DNA of 64,000 nucleotides from Morella rubra (GCA_003952965.2 CM025853.1:18071364-18135363); one strand, 5' to 3'; numbered from the stretch's first letter, positions 46,775 through 59,201 are shown. The notes: generated by a model from the letters alone, not told the origin. Made by a program: numbers and translations.

Positions 46775-49075
46775 CTACCTAACGATGGATTCTTGTTTTT
46801 TTTGGGTAAGTTAATTATAACATATATTAATGGATAATCACGAATATAATGGGAGGCCCTAATTACACATGTACATCCTAGATGGATAGATCAATATGAT
46901 CTTTGATGAAGTCAAAATTAACCGGCCTATCACAAAGTTAACTGGGTCAGAGATTCGAGGGAATTGGGCTAGAGACCCAGCGCTTGGGATGGACTGAAGG
47001 TTGAATAGCACATTCCTTCTTTCCACAAGCAAAGAAAATAATCAAAGACAAGAGATTCTCTCGTAGGGGATATCTCTAATTGTTTTGTTAGTTGTCATGC
47101 TTCTATATCTTTTGTTCTTGAAAATCTTTCAGAGAAGGAATGCTTACTGTCTTTCTTTCCTTTTCCTTTTTCTTATACCTCCCTCCTTCTTGTGGGCTTT
47201 TTGCCAACCTCTTTTTCTCTCTCTTCATTGTGGGGGAAACGATGGTAACGACCCGACTTTCTCTACACTGCATTTATTAAGTAAAATGATATTATCCCTT
47301 ACGTTTGTCTTTATCAGAGAATAAGATGATTATATCCCTTACGTTTGTCTTTATCAGAGAATAAGATGATTATTTCTTCCTACAAACTCCTCTGGTAACT
47401 CTGATGGGACCTGTCATAAAGAGGGTTGTCTCCCTCCAATTTCATATTAACTTCGGAGCAATGTGGGCCTGCTTATGTTGATATGGGCTACAGCCCATCT
47501 CCGCTCGTTCTATGTTCTTTCTACCGGGCTATCCTTTCTTGGGCTGGGCTTTGTAATAATGGTTTTTTTTTTTCAAAGCCTACCCCATCAATCCTCATCA
47601 AGAGTTACACCATTCTTTTCTTTTCTTTTTCCTTTCTTCTTCTTTGTGTTTTTTTTAGAAAAAAGGGAGTCACTAACGTACACTATCTTAAAGCCTCCAT
47701 CTAGTTACCAGCCCACAGTTTCACTGGGGTATCTTCCCAGATTTTAATTTGCCCCTGGAATGCAGGGCCTATTACCTTACAAGAACCACAATAATTGAGA
47801 AAGGGCACGCGTGCTACAAACAGACGATCAGAATCTTCCACATTAGCACCACATAGACATCATCTCAGTACTTGTAAATGAATACCACTCCTGATGAGCC
47901 TATCCTGGGTAAAGAGTATCTTCCTAACAGCCAATCAACTTGAGCCATCCAACCATGTCCAGTCTGTCTCCCTTAATTCCAAAGTGCCTTCCTCCAATTA
48001 TAATCCTGAATTCTTAGATCCTCAACAAGTATAATGTCCTCTAATATTCCAATAATTGAATTACAAAAAGTGAATATTTCTACTCTATAATGTGACATAC
48101 ATTTATCCTCACGAAATGGATCGAAATTGGTAGGTATATTATAACTTTATGAGTCTTGCTCTTCAAGACATCAATCATGGCTTCCCCACTGCCAGTATGC
48201 TAAACTTTATAACCTGTGATGATCAGATGTGATGTCATTGTTCCAGTGATCAACCGTTGTAAATTTTGATACATTATTAGGCTATGGAAATTTTATATTT
48301 ATGTGTCTCTAGGTGTATTTTTATATCTATACATCACTGTCAGCCCAGCCTCGCCCATTACCTCCTGCACTATCGCGTCCTTACATTTGTCCCTCACGCA
48401 CCACGATACCCCAATCTTCTGCACAGACAATTTTGCCGTGGAAAGAATACTGCACCATCCTTATGTGTACCAAGTTTTTTTCTTGCCGTAACAGTGACCT
48501 TTTTAAGTAATTCGTCCGTTCTCTTTTATATACAATAAAGATCAATGACCTATAGATCCAAGCAGATATAGGCTAAGAAGATCTAAAATAAATCGAGAGA
48601 ACCACAAATGTTTAAGCTAGGTATAGAGAGCGCGGTGACTATAGCTACCGAAATCACTTGGATAGCACATATGAAAACTTAAGTCAACCCCAGCGCGATT
48701 GCTTTCTTGGCTTATATATAACTTGGAAATTATTGGACAGAGCAAAACTGAAAATATTCAACAATATTGAGAGCAGTAGTACAAATAATGTACAACACTA
48801 TTGGCATATATAATTTAGTTGAGACATTATTTATATAGTAAGACCAAGGGAATTATGATCTGAGAGATGTACTTTTAAATTGGATATTCAGGGCGAAACA
48901 AAAGCTAGCCCACCTCCTAGAGCACGCTTTGGTATTTCCAGCAAGTCTAATCAGTGACTCACCATTACCATATAAGGGAGACACGTGTCGTAGATTCTAC
49001 GTCTCATTTCCCTCACGTTTTTAGTACTGATCATTAAAAGAAGTGTTACTTATCTTTTTACTCCCAGGAATTACA
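46775..49075. other. Intergenic between genes 2 and 3
   Basis: Convergent spacer between the 3' ends of two genes. Contains a 40-bp unit duplicated in tandem at 47293-47373 (TATCCCTTACGTTTGTCTTT), a T-rich tract at about 47560-47650 and a LINE remnant. Open frames at 48284-48538 overlap in three frames and show no domain. Confidence 0.45.
47765..47960 (-). mobile_element. LINE ORF2 zinc-binding (zf-RVT) remnant
   Basis: The minus strand reads RKILFTQDRLIRSGIHLQVL, then a stop, then CLCGANVEDSDRLFVARVPF. This matches the C-terminal zf-RVT segment of plant L1 ORF2 (typically TRDRLIRRG ... CPLC ... ES..HLF). One in-frame stop is visible; ends are not defined. Confidence 0.5.
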
Positions 49076-50041
49076 CTAAACAGTCCCCCCATTAACCATC
49101 TCCATCAACCGCTGAGCAGATTCCAGCCTCTGTAACCTCATGTCATTATTGAACTTCTTGATGAACGCTTCAACTCGGCGGTTCAACTCGTCCTGACTCA
49201 TTGACTTGTCCCTCCTCCTCAACGATACTCTCTCACTGAAAGTGTCCGACTTCTTCAGTTCCTTCAGAGCCCAAGAGACAGGATCGTCCTGATCAGGATC
49301 ACCGTGATCTACTACATTATTCAGTTTCGCTTCAACCCTTGCAAGACGGGGCGGTACGTCCCAGGTCTCGCTCTTCTTGAGCTGCCGCTTCTTTGGCTTC
49401 CCTTGCGCCTCCATGATCGCGTCCCATGTCGCGTCCAGCGTATCCTGGTCGTCACCTTTGTCCTCACCGGCTTCCGTTACGCAAGAATCTTCGGGAGATG
49501 CTTCTGGTAAGGGGTTGGAAGTCAAAGTTTCTTTAACTTGCTGCTTATCGTGCTCTTCAAGGACGTAGTCCCATAGGGTCTCGTGGGAATGGTTAAGATT
49601 GTTGCCTTTCATAGACTCATGTTTTGAATTGATGTCTTGGAAGCTTTTGGTTTGGTCTCCGTGTTGAGGTTCGTGGGTGGTTTTAGGTTTAGCATCTGCA
49701 GGCGAGGAGGAAGGATGGTGCTGGAAGGCGGAAGAGGCGGCGATGGTGATGATGATGAAGTTGACGATGATGTAGATGTACGGAGGAGAGAGCCAGCCTC
49801 GGAGGGAGATCCAGAGGCGTGGAAGAGTGGATACTGACAAGTTTATTATGTAGGGAATTAATGCCACTTTGAAAAACATTAAAGCAGATGCAATCCCTGT
49901 GGATAACAATAAGAGCTTCGCTGCCCAGATTGCCGTCCCAAATCTAGCGGTTCTGAACGACGAGTTTTGAAACAGGTTTGTCATGGGTACTTCAATACGA
50001 AAAAAGAAAGGAAAAGAAAATGGAAGAGAAACCAAATTCAC
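49076..50041 (-). CDS. DUF4408/DUF761 membrane protein
   Basis: Single-exon frame of 321 aa. Residues about 36-68 and 87-104 form two hydrophobic segments; the second (PPYIYIIVNFIIITIAASS) is the DUF4408 signature. The middle (105-275) is hydrophilic, charged and probably disordered, with the repeated core LWDYVLEE / TWDAIMEA / SETWDVP. The C-terminus (about 281-316, MSQDELNRRVEAFIKKFNND, then MRLQRLESAQR) is the DUF761 motif of plant cotton-fibre-expressed proteins. That order is the usual architecture of this plant family; the biochemical role is unknown, and stress or growth roles are reported for some members. The second Met (residue 20, codon at 49984-49982) is an equally plausible start, since residues 1-19 are unlike family N-termini. 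Frame is intact. Confidence 0.88.
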   Translation of the reverse strand: MNLVSLPFSFPFFFRIEVPMTNLFQNSSFRTARFGTAIWAAKLLLLSTGIASALMFFKVALIPYIINLSVSTLPRLWISLRGWLSPPYIYIIVNFIIITIAASSAFQHHPSSSPADAKPKTTHEPQHGDQTKSFQDINSKHESMKGNNLNHSHETLWDYVLEEHDKQQVKETLTSNPLPEASPEDSCVTEAGEDKGDDQDTLDATWDAIMEAQGKPKKRQLKKSETWDVPPRLARVEAKLNNVVDHGDPDQDDPVSWALKELKKSDTFSERVSLRRRDKSMSQDELNRRVEAFIKKFNNDMRLQRLESAQRLMEMVNGGTV

Positions 50042-50192
50042 AGCTCAGCTCAAAAGCAAAGACAGCTAATAGCCCCTGAAAAGATAAAAGCAAGGGACCA
50101 ACATTGACAGCTCTCAGGAATGCAACGCATCCAACACACAAATGATTTACAGAAGAGACGGGAATCTAGAGAACCATGCAGTTTAGTATTTC

Positions 50193-50197
<5 letters not shown>

Positions 50198-50229
<32 letters not shown>
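50198..50229 (-). repeat. CT microsatellite upstream of gene 3
   Basis: (GA)n on the + strand, so (CT)n in the sense of gene 3, about 160 bases before its first ATG. CT-rich tracts are common in plant 5' UTRs and core promoters; a regulatory role here is inferred from position only. Confidence 0.6.
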
Positions 50230-50231
<2 letters not shown>

Positions 50232-51718
50232 GGTATAATATCAATGTAAAATGGCTGATTTTACACCTCCATCTCCGCAAGTTCACAACATCCTGAGCAG
50301 GCTGTAACTTCGAATGAAATTGGAGCAGAAACTGAATCTGGTACTCCGCATATAAATTGAAGCACCAACAGAAGACATGTCTTCGATCCAGAAAGTTAAA
50401 AAAAGGGAGTAAAAGATAAGGGACATGCTTCTCAAGGAAAGCTAAAAACGGACGACAGATACATAAAATACAGAATTAGGAGAAGGATTTGGGCTCTCCA
50501 TTAATTTTCAAGGGCACAAAGGAGCTTCTGAAGAGGAGGAGAGAGACTGCTGAGGGGAGTAGTCGTCGGTCGCAGAACCAACGCAGCCCTGACAGTCCTA
50601 CAAGAAAGACCACTTCGACAAAGGTCACAGTACGCTTACACACAGACCGAGGAGTAGGACTGCAACGAAGAGCTCAAATGCAGTGAAGGGCCTTTTATCT
50701 TAAGAGAGACGCTTTTACGACCTTCCAACTAAGCCTTTTCTCATGAAATCCTCACCGTTGGATGCCTCAAATTTCTACAAGAATGTTCGACCAATAACAA
50801 CTCGATCATTCTTTTTATTTTTTGGTTCCTTGGTGGGTCATCGATTCATCGACAGACCAACCGAGGAATTATTGGGTTGATGTAATTAAGTAGAAAGTTC
50901 GATTAGTTTAAGCAAATCTAATCCGCATTAACGGCGCTGTCCTATAGTATGTGTTCGAGCTGCCATCTTCATCATTATATAGGGTTTGCTACGAGCGACG
51001 AGATTAAAATTTCGCGAATTTTTTTAAAATATTCTACCAGTTGCAATTATAAAAGTCCCTGTCATGCATTATCTCCAACCTCAATGATAGAGACATTAAG
51101 ATATTCGGACTTGTTAGTTTGAAATTTAAATATCAGTCAGAAGTGAATAACTACAGATGATGAAAGATTCAGACCCTAGCATCATGTCCCAAGCTGTTTG
51201 TAACAGGGTACTAAATTTTCTTTTTCAAATTCAAGAGACATAAACGTTAGCTAGCCAGCTCCTTCATTAGACACGTTTCTATCCACCTAAATTTATTTTT
51301 CTAAATCTAAGGGAGCACTCATCCAGTGGTGCAAATTTTTGTTTCAAAAAGTAAATCTAGACTGTGCATTATAACATCTTTGGGCCACGAAATGCTTTGG
51401 TTTGAATCTTTTTCCGTTAGAAACTAACCCATTTAAAGTGTGTATATATAAGTTCTTTGTTAATGTACCTTGGCATCTAATTTTTGCTATCACAATTTTA
51501 TGGGTTCCACATGAATGAGTTCAAATTGTGCCCCAGAGAAGATGAAAATTGTAATTATACAATGTACTGGGTTACCTTTTTTACTTTTTCAGTTAACGTT
51601 GGAAATCTCAAATACCCTTTGTGCATTGAACTCAGACGGATCTGACTCAACTTGGATGTAATATAAAATTTTAATGCCATAGGCCAACCTTAGAGAGCAA
51701 GCACATGATATTCATCAC
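50230..51718. other. Intergenic, upstream of gene 3
   Basis: No gene recognised. The frame at 50489-50686 is Arg-rich and shows no domain. Probably includes the promoter of gene 3 close to its left edge. Confidence 0.45.
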
Positions 51719-51805
51719 CAGTGGCGGATAAAAGGGCAGGGCCACCACCACCCATTGCACTGCTAAAAAAAAAAAACTACATGTAATTTTTTTTTTTTAC
51801 ATAAG

Positions 51806-51840
51806 TTGGCCTGGGCCTGATTCCCATAGGCCCAGGCCAA
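51806..51840. other. Perfect 13-bp hairpin in hAT left arm
   Basis: TTGGCCTGGGCCT, a 9-base loop, then AGGCCCAGGCCAA: 13 paired bases, 10 of them G/C. It lies about 90 bases inside the presumed left end of the hAT element. Confidence 0.8.
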
Positions 51841-52966
51841 CCCTGGTTCTGCATACTGCAGGGTCTGGGCCCGTTAGGCTTAGACCCTTTATTTTTTAAT
51901 ATGCAGATGGTGAAATGGTGTCATTTCACCCTTTGTCTTAAAAAAAAAAAACTTTCAAAACGTGAAACGAAAAAAGAAAAAAGAAAAATCAAAACAGGGT
52001 GAAACGGTGCGTTTCACTCTGTTTTGAAAAAACCCCTCCCTCTTTCAGTTTATCCTTCTTTCTTCTCTCTTCAGTTCAGGCTTCAGCACCGTCGCCCACC
52101 GTGCCCCGTTGCCCACCGCTGCACCATTGCACCAGCCGTTGCCTGTGCCCCCTTCACTCGAATTCTCACCTCTCTCAGTCTCTCTCTCTCTCAACTCTCG
52201 CTCTCTGCCTCTCTCTCTCTTGGCTCTCAGCTCTCTGCCTCTCTTTTAATCTCATTATTTTGATTTTTGACCTTTTAATTTTTGCAGGATCCTTGAGATT
52301 TTATGCAAAGAAATTGCAAATTGCTGGACCCCTAGTATGTCTCTCTATCCAAGATTCTCTCTCTACAATTAGTTAGAAAAATTCATTATTTAGTATGCTA
52401 AAAATGCTTTAGGGTTTGAATTTTATGATTTGTGAAATTGTTGGAAATTGGAGGATGGGATTGAATTGGTTTGGATATTTGTGGTTTGTGAAATTGTTGG
52501 AGGATGAGATTGAATTGGTTTGGAATTTGGATATATGTGATTTGTGAAACTGTTTATTTAAATTGTTTGTGAAATTGTTTATCATTATTTTTCATTTTTT
52601 TGTTTTCAAAAAATTATTTTTATTTTCATATTTTCAATTCTTAAATCTAAAACATATATAGAAATGGCTAACTTATGCTAAATTTAATTGGATTTATAAT
52701 TTAATATGATCACATTAAAATATTAGTTGGCCAACATTTTTAATTTTTGGTAGTATCATTTTTAATTAATTTGATTGTAATATCAATTGAATGTAATGTA
52801 ATTAGATTGGAATTTGGATTTTTGAGTTGTGAGCCATTGTGAATTGTGAATATCTAAATTGTTTTATGATTTGATATAGTTCTATTTATGTTTCACTTTG
52901 GGTTTCTTTTAGATCAATGTTGCCAACTGATTGATTGTCTTCACTTTGTTTTATTTTGTTTAGATA

Positions 52967-55250
52967 ATGGATAAGTTTGTGATAAGAAAGCCACGCAGCG
53001 TGGAGTCGTCTAATACTCCTAACGTGGCTACTAATTCTAAAACGGATAGTAGTTCAAAAAGACCTCGCATTATGTTTAGTTCGGATGATATTATTGCTGA
53101 CCCAGGGTTACGTAAACCCATTGAAGAATATGATGTTGGGATTAGGGATCAAGTTCGTAGAGAGTACTTGATCAAAGGTCCTTTTCAACCCGTGGCCATG
53201 ATTTTCCCAAGAAGCAATACGGGCAAGAAATGAGGGTTTTAGGGAGGTATGGTTTAAAGATTTTAATTGGTTGGAATATAGTGTATCAAAGGATGAAGCA
53301 TATTGCTTGTGGTGTTATCTGTTTAGGCGACCTAGAGGAGGGAAGTCTGGGGGAGATAAGTTTACATCTACGGGATTTAGCAATTGGAAAAAGGCAATGG
53401 AAGTTTTTGGTGAACATGTTGGTGCACATGATAGTGCTCACAATGAAGCTAGAAGACAATGTGAAACTTGAAAATCAGCGACAAAGTGTGTCGCACATGT
53501 TATCCGCACACGGGCACGATCAAGAGAATGCTTATCGCATTCGTTTAACAACGGTTTTAGATGTCATTCGTTATCTTTTGGGGCAAGGATTAGCTTTTCG
53601 TGGTCATGACGAGTCTGAGAGTTCAATAAGGAAGGAAAATTTTCTTGAGCTTCTGAATGTGTTTTACCAACGTGATGAAAAGATTGCTAAGACACTTAAC
53701 ACTAATGCTCCTAGAAACAACCAAATGACTGCTCCAAATATTCAAAAGGAAATGGTGAATGCTTGTGCAGCTCAGACCACACTTGCCATCATTAAAGAAA
53801 TTGAGGATGATTTTATTCTCTTATGGTTGATGAGTCTCAAGATAATTCAGTGAAGGAGCAAATGACAGTGGTTTTGAGATATGTGATAGGTGATTGAAAG
53901 GTTTCTTGGTGTGGAACATGTTCCTGATACTTGCTCTGAATCTTTGAAAAAAACTATAGACAAATTGTTTGCAAGACATGGGTTGTCAATATCCAGATTG
54001 AGAGGTCAAGGGTATGATGGGGCATCAAACATGCGAGGCGAGTTCAATGGGTTGAAGTCGCTCATTTTAAGGGACAATCCTTCTGCTACCTATATCCATT
54101 GTTTTGCTCACCAACTTCAATTGGCTGTTGTGGGTATTGCAAAGAATAACTTGTAAGTTGTGATTTTTTTAATTATACTTCCATGATTGTGAATATGTCG
54201 GAGCTCATGTAAAAGGAAAGATGCTCTTCGGCAAAGTTGTCATGAGAAGATAGTGGAGCAGTTGACAAAGGAGAGATTTCTAGTGGAAGGGGCAAAAATC
54301 AAGAAACCAGTCTCGCACGACCAGGTGATTACTATATTTTATTATAATATTAATAGACTATTTAGTTTTTTTTTTTGTTTATAGTTTTATAATTCCTATA
54401 ATATTATAGGTGACACTCGTTGGGTTCATACCACCTTACAATAATTTGTCTCTTCACTATGTGGTCATCAGTATTGGAAGTGCTTGAACACATAAAAGAT
54501 GATGGTACTCTCCCAGAACAAAGATCCAAGGCTATGAGTTTGATGGATAAGATGGAAAGTTTTGAGTTTATATTCACTATGCATTTGTTAAGGAATATAA
54601 TGGGAATTACAAATGAATTGTCACAAGCCTTACAACGAAAGATCAAGACATTGTTAATGCTATGGTTTGGTTGAGTTGTGAAGGAACAGTTGCAATAATT
54701 GAGAGATATAGAATGAGATGATTTTTGGAAGAAGTCAAAACTTTTTGTGTGGATAACTCTATTAGTGTGCCGAATATGGAAGACATTATACCAACTCGTA
54801 GTCGTTCGAGGCGTGGAGGGCAAATTATTACTTATTTCCATCATTTTCGTGTGAAGTGTTTTGCCAAGTTATTGATTTGATCATTCAGGAGATGAATAAT
54901 CGGTTCACAGAAGCAAATACGAAGTTACTTCTTTGCATAGCATGTCTTGATCCAAAAAATCATTCTTAACGTTTGATCATGCTAAGTTACGTTGTCTTGC
55001 TGAGCTTTATCTAGAAGATTTCACAGTAGATGATCATTTGATACTTAAAAATCAGCTTAATACCTATATTAGTTTATCGACTTATTGAGTTGGCATTGTC
55101 TTACCAGTTGCAACTGCGACGTTGAAAGAGTATTTTCTGCGATGAAATCATCAAGAGTGATTTGCGTAATAGATGAGAGATGACTGGATGAATGATTGCA
55201 TGTAGTGTACATCGAGCAAGAAGTTTTTAAAATATTGAGAACGAAGCATT
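52967..55250 (+). pseudogene. hAT transposase, TTF-type zinc-finger protein
   Basis: Starts MDKFVIRKPRSVES with a basic N-terminus, then PGLRKPIEEYDVGIRDQVRR. Family pieces follow in order across different frames: TTF-type zinc finger (AYCLWCYLF, then FSNWKKAMEVFGEHVG); DUF4371 (LLGQGLAFRGHDESE, then LRGQGYDGASNMRGEFNG and THCFAHQLQL-like residues at 54095); TRW motif with LEVLEHIKDDGTLP and GITNELSQALQRK; and a vestige of the hAT dimerisation region (LPVATAT) near 55090. At least four frameshifts or stops interrupt it, the first near 53231 (TGA after NTGKK) and another near 53470. A dead copy. Possible introns around 54155-54410. Confidence 0.8.
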
Positions 55251-55557
55251 TTGCAACATTTTCAGAAGATGCAAAAACGTAGGATGCAATTGTCAGTCGT
55301 AGTACATAGTACGGTACGTGTATTCTATTATTTTTAATGCTTTTAGTCTTTAATTTTCGATATTGTAACTCTAAGAATTTTTTGCATTACAAAGAAAAAA
55401 AATAATAATAAAGGTTCGAGGGAGGTTCAAACCGTCCAGGCGTTTCAACAGATTCACCCTCACAACAGAATGCATCGTCAATATTTTTATTGCTTTTGTC
55501 ATGCCAATTGCCTTACATGGGAAAGGTTTGCCCCCACCGCCCCCGTTCCACGACCCC

Positions 55558-57299
55558 TGTCCTCTAAAGGCATTACAACATAAGGGCAATCACCCCTATG
55601 ACTTCCACATAAGTAGGCTGGATATGATCCCAACAAAGGAATCAAACTTGAAACCATACGTTTTATCCAAATAATCTCAAGTTTGCCCTAACTATTGATA
55701 CAACAGGCAAATGGGCAAGTGATGTGATATCTCGAATTCCATATAGAGTGGAAAAAGAGAAAAATGTGAGATAAGTTCTATAAGGGTCAAATTCAATATT
55801 TGAACCATATTAGGTTGAATTAGATTTTATAATAATCTAAAGAGTTTCGAAAGAACAACTTTAATTAATATTTTTGAAGTTAAAAGTACATATGAGACTA
55901 GGACTTTTTAATTTAGATCGTTGATCAGTTATATTGTTGAGTTATCCATAGAATTAAATAAAAGGAAGATCAAGCAACAGAGGACTCACGGGTTTTAAAA
56001 AATATCTTTAGGTACGGTCATTGTTGTTGCCAAAGTGCCCTGGGTCTCTTGTTCAAGCACAGGGAACAGCTACCCACCCACGACTCCCGACGCTGGCTGT
56101 ACTCTACTACAACCGTTTTGTCCTCAAATAACTTCAACCCAACGTGAACCAAATGATAGCTTGCCAACTCAAGCCTTCTTCATATCTTTATTGCAGATGT
56201 AAACAAGTGCCCTCGGTGCTAGAAGGTCCACGTAATTTTGCATAGACACTCGATGACGATAATACCCTTCAAACCAATATCCCCCGTCAGACAAAAGTAC
56301 CGCACTGAGCTCTCTGGGTTTCGTCATTCCGTTCTAGCTACATGGTTTTATTTGTTCGTTTCTCCTCTTTCGGCGTTCCTTTTTCCTTTTATTTTCATTT
56401 TCTCCTTTTTTTCTTGGGGGACCGCGGTTTAGGTTGAAAAGTAGAACACCCAGAATATCAAATCATGATATTGTGCGAACGAAACCAAATTGATACGCGT
56501 GACTTTTGTAATGGACTTGCTCTCGCCCTATTCATTCGTGAGGATGATAACCATATAAAAAGACGAAGCGAGTCAAGTTGGGGCTTGGATATCTTTCAAT
56601 TCCGATCTCCACGCCTCCAGCACAGTATCTTAGGTGGCCTTATATATGCACAATGACAAGGCTCAAATCCTTTCCATGTTAAAGAGAAGTGCCAATGAAC
56701 TTGCCCATAGAATCTGTCAATGGGCAGTTTCGGCCAACCTAGCGGGCAATGTTCCTCTTCATTGTATTCCTTTGAATATTCTCTCTAGTGACAATCTATG
56801 GATCCCTTCATGAATTGGCATTTGGTTTTGATTAATTGAAGGTTATTTAGAAAAAAAAAAAAAAAAAATCCTTTTCAACGGTACAAGTTTCTCTTTCTAC
56901 CATCGGTGAATGTTACGTTCAAAGTGTCAGTATAATATAAATTGTCTTAGTCCGACGTTGGTTAAAAATGAAATTTTTTTGTGATTTGAGTTGACCCTTT
57001 TATATACAAGTTAAATACATACTTGAGAAGTAAATATGTAGTTTATTAATAGACTTTCTATGATGGATGTAGGTCTCTCTAGACTCATGACCCACCTCAA
57101 ATCGTTTCTCTCTCTAGTTCAATATTTTCTTGCTTAATCTTTTGAACACAATGATTCATGTGAAAGAAGCTTCTATGGGTTAAGCCTCTCTGTTTTAGAC
57201 ATTTGGGTAAAAATATGATTCAGCGGGATAAGATATAACCCATTGTCAACATAAAGTCAATGTAGTGCATGCAGATCTAATACCAGTGGAGCAGGAAAT
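55558..57299. other. Intergenic, no gene recognised
   Basis: Frames at 56238-56432 and 56465-56656 are short and without domains. An 18-base A run lies near 56851-56868. No element ends could be defined. Confidence 0.45.
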
Positions 57300-57308
57300 A
57301 TTATTAAT

Positions 57309-57823
57309 GGGGTAAACTCATAGTTAGCCCCCTATGTTTGGGCAAAAATCAAGTTGCTACCATTATTTTTCAATCCAACAATTTGAGACCCATAACTTTC
57401 AAAACCTATCAATCTTCGCCCCCGGTCTAAATCAGGCATTAAGTCCGACGGAAAATCGTGCAAAATGACCAAAATGCCCATCCAAGGCTAAATTTTAAAA
57501 AATAAATAAAAATAATATAAATTTAAGAAATAAATTAAAAATAAATAGATTATTGAAATATATTTTCAATAGTTTTATTTAAAAATATTATTTTTTAAAA
57601 AAAATATCAATTTTTATTTTTAATGAATTTTTTTAATTTTTTTATTTTGGAGGGGCATTTTGGTCATTTTTCATACTTTTCCGTTTGATTTAACGTCTAA
57701 TTTAGACGGAGGGCGAAGATTGATAGGTTTTGAAAGTTATGGGTCTCAAATTGTTGGATTGAAAAATAAGGGTAGCAACTTGATTTTTGTCCAAACATAA
57801 GGGGATAACTATGAGTTTACCCC
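57309..57823. mobile_element. MULE-type MITE (family A), complete
   Basis: Perfect 9-bp duplications ATTATTAAT at 57300-57308 and 57824-57832. The element begins GGGGTAAACTCATAGTTA and ends TAACTATGAGTTTACCCC, with arms of roughly 200 bp that are inverted repeats, around an AT-rich centre. It shares AAAATGACCAAAATG and the order of other motifs with the MITE at 25640-26142, so both belong to one family. Confidence 0.88.
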
Positions 57824-57832
57824 ATTATTAAT

Positions 57833-58520
57833 CCATTGCACCAACCAATAATTCTAACCCCTGCTGCAATGCCACCAGACATTTTCAATTTAGGGAATGC
57901 CTGGGGAGTGCGGATTGAGCCAAATTGATGTGGTCCACTTGTATATTCAAATCAAATGAATCGTTCCAGGTTGGGGATAAAAAGAAAAGTTTCCTTTTCA
58001 ACAGTGGAGTACTACGAGTCTTGTAGTAGCCTAGCGGTGTGACATTGGGGTCTCATTCCTAGGCACTGTTTTGGGGCCATGGAGATGTACTGTACCACTA
58101 CCCAACAGATCAATGGTGGTGCTCGGTTAATGGTGGGACTCCACAAGGCGGCGCCCTGTCGTACTTGTTATCTTTTTCCACGGCCATGGAGTTGTTGCTT
58201 TAGTTATATACTTCAGGAAGAGTCGTTCTGAATTTTAAAGGGCTATGACGTAACGACGTCAATGTCTTATTGAAATGGGTCCCTGCCCGAACTATACGAG
58301 TGATCTTAACTGGCTGGCAGGGCCATGGCATCATTATTGCTATCTTCTCTTGCTTCGGTTGGAAGACACGATCGCCCGTTCGCTCGGCGGCAGACGCTTT
58401 GCTGCCAAGCTAAGCACTCTTGCATGCACGCATGTAATAATTGTGGTACTCTTTTTTCCTCTTGCCCCGACCTACTCTATTCCACTACGTTCTAGATACT
58501 TCCTGAGGAGTTGTACACAC
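57833..58520. other. Intergenic, unassigned 82-codon frame
   Basis: The + frame at 58275-58523 (starting MGPCPNYTSDLNWLAG) is open but has no recognisable domain or supporting context; probably chance. Confidence 0.4.
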
Positions 58521-58523
58521 TAA

Positions 58524-58891
58524 CATCATATTTGGCAAGCAAAATTTTTAAGGTAAAATTTTGAGATTTATTTTTTTTTATGAGAGTTTTGTGAAAAAGT
58601 TTAAAGAATGTTTGATTATAAAATTATTTTTATTGAAATTTGTTAAAAGGTAGTGAGAGATAAGATTTGATGAATTTTATTAAGAAATAAGTAATATAGA
58701 GTTTGTTAAAAAGTAATTAAGAAAGAAAATATTTGACATAGTTTTTTTAATAAAAAATATTAAAGTTGATTAAAAAAGTGTCCTATTTTGTGTGAGAATT
58801 TTGAGATTTCCAAATTTAGTCTTAAAAATTTTGACTTTTTGAATTTTTTTTTAGAAAGTTAAAAAAAAAAATTTCATTACCAAACATGATT
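58524..58891. mobile_element. Tourist-like MITE
   Basis: Terminal inverted repeats CATCATATTTGGCAAGCAAA and the complement of TTTCATTACCAAACATGATT, flanked by TAA on both sides (58521-58523 and 58892-58894). The interior is AT-rich without coding capacity. The 3-bp TAA target suggests a Harbinger relative. Confidence 0.6.
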
Positions 58892-59201
58892 TAAGACCAT
58901 ATTGGTGTCTAATGGCATCAAGGTTTCCTTTAAGGAGTTTTCAAAACCTGCCCCTTTTTTGTTGTCCAGATAGTGATAACCACCTTGACCCTATACCTTT
59001 GTTATTGGCATGTGATTGTGAAAGTTGGAGCAGCTAGAAATTGACGGTCATGAAGGTGACCTTTATGTTGTATGTAATGCATCGAATCTGGATTCAATCA
59101 ATGACAGTAATTTTTATGAGGAAATGGGCATCAGATTTCATTGTTTTCATTTTTCATAGCTTAAAAGCGACAGTTTCCTCTTAATTTAGCCGTAACCCTA
59201 A

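Larger units (their letters stand above)
51719..55557 (+). mobile_element. Decayed hAT transposon (TTF-type zinc-finger class)
   Basis: Left end CAGTGGCGGATAAAAGGGC and right end CCACGACCCCTG are loosely inverted-complementary and similar to termini of plant hAT elements. The interior encodes a TTF-type zinc finger / DUF4371 / hAT-dimerisation transposase. No convincing 8-bp duplication (TTCATCAC against TCCTCTAA), so the limits are approximate. A pyrimidine-rich leader at about 52030-52245 and a GTTTAG before 52967 suggest a spliced 5' leader. Confidence 0.6.

Noticed and set aside
48284-48538. Three overlapping frames of 62-84 codons
   Set aside because: No domain, no splice context and mutual overlap; probably chance frames in a pyrimidine-rich tract.
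51999-52376. 125-codon open frame before the hAT transposase
   Set aside because: It lies in a CT-rich leader; the residues are low-complexity Ser/Leu/Cys and overlap another frame. More likely an untranslated leader of the hAT transcript.
51711-55565. 8-bp target duplication for the hAT element
   Set aside because: TTCATCAC on the left and TCCTCTAA on the right do not match; boundaries were left approximate.
58275-58523. 82-codon frame as a small gene
   Set aside because: No start context, domain or repeated structure; isolated in intergenic DNA.
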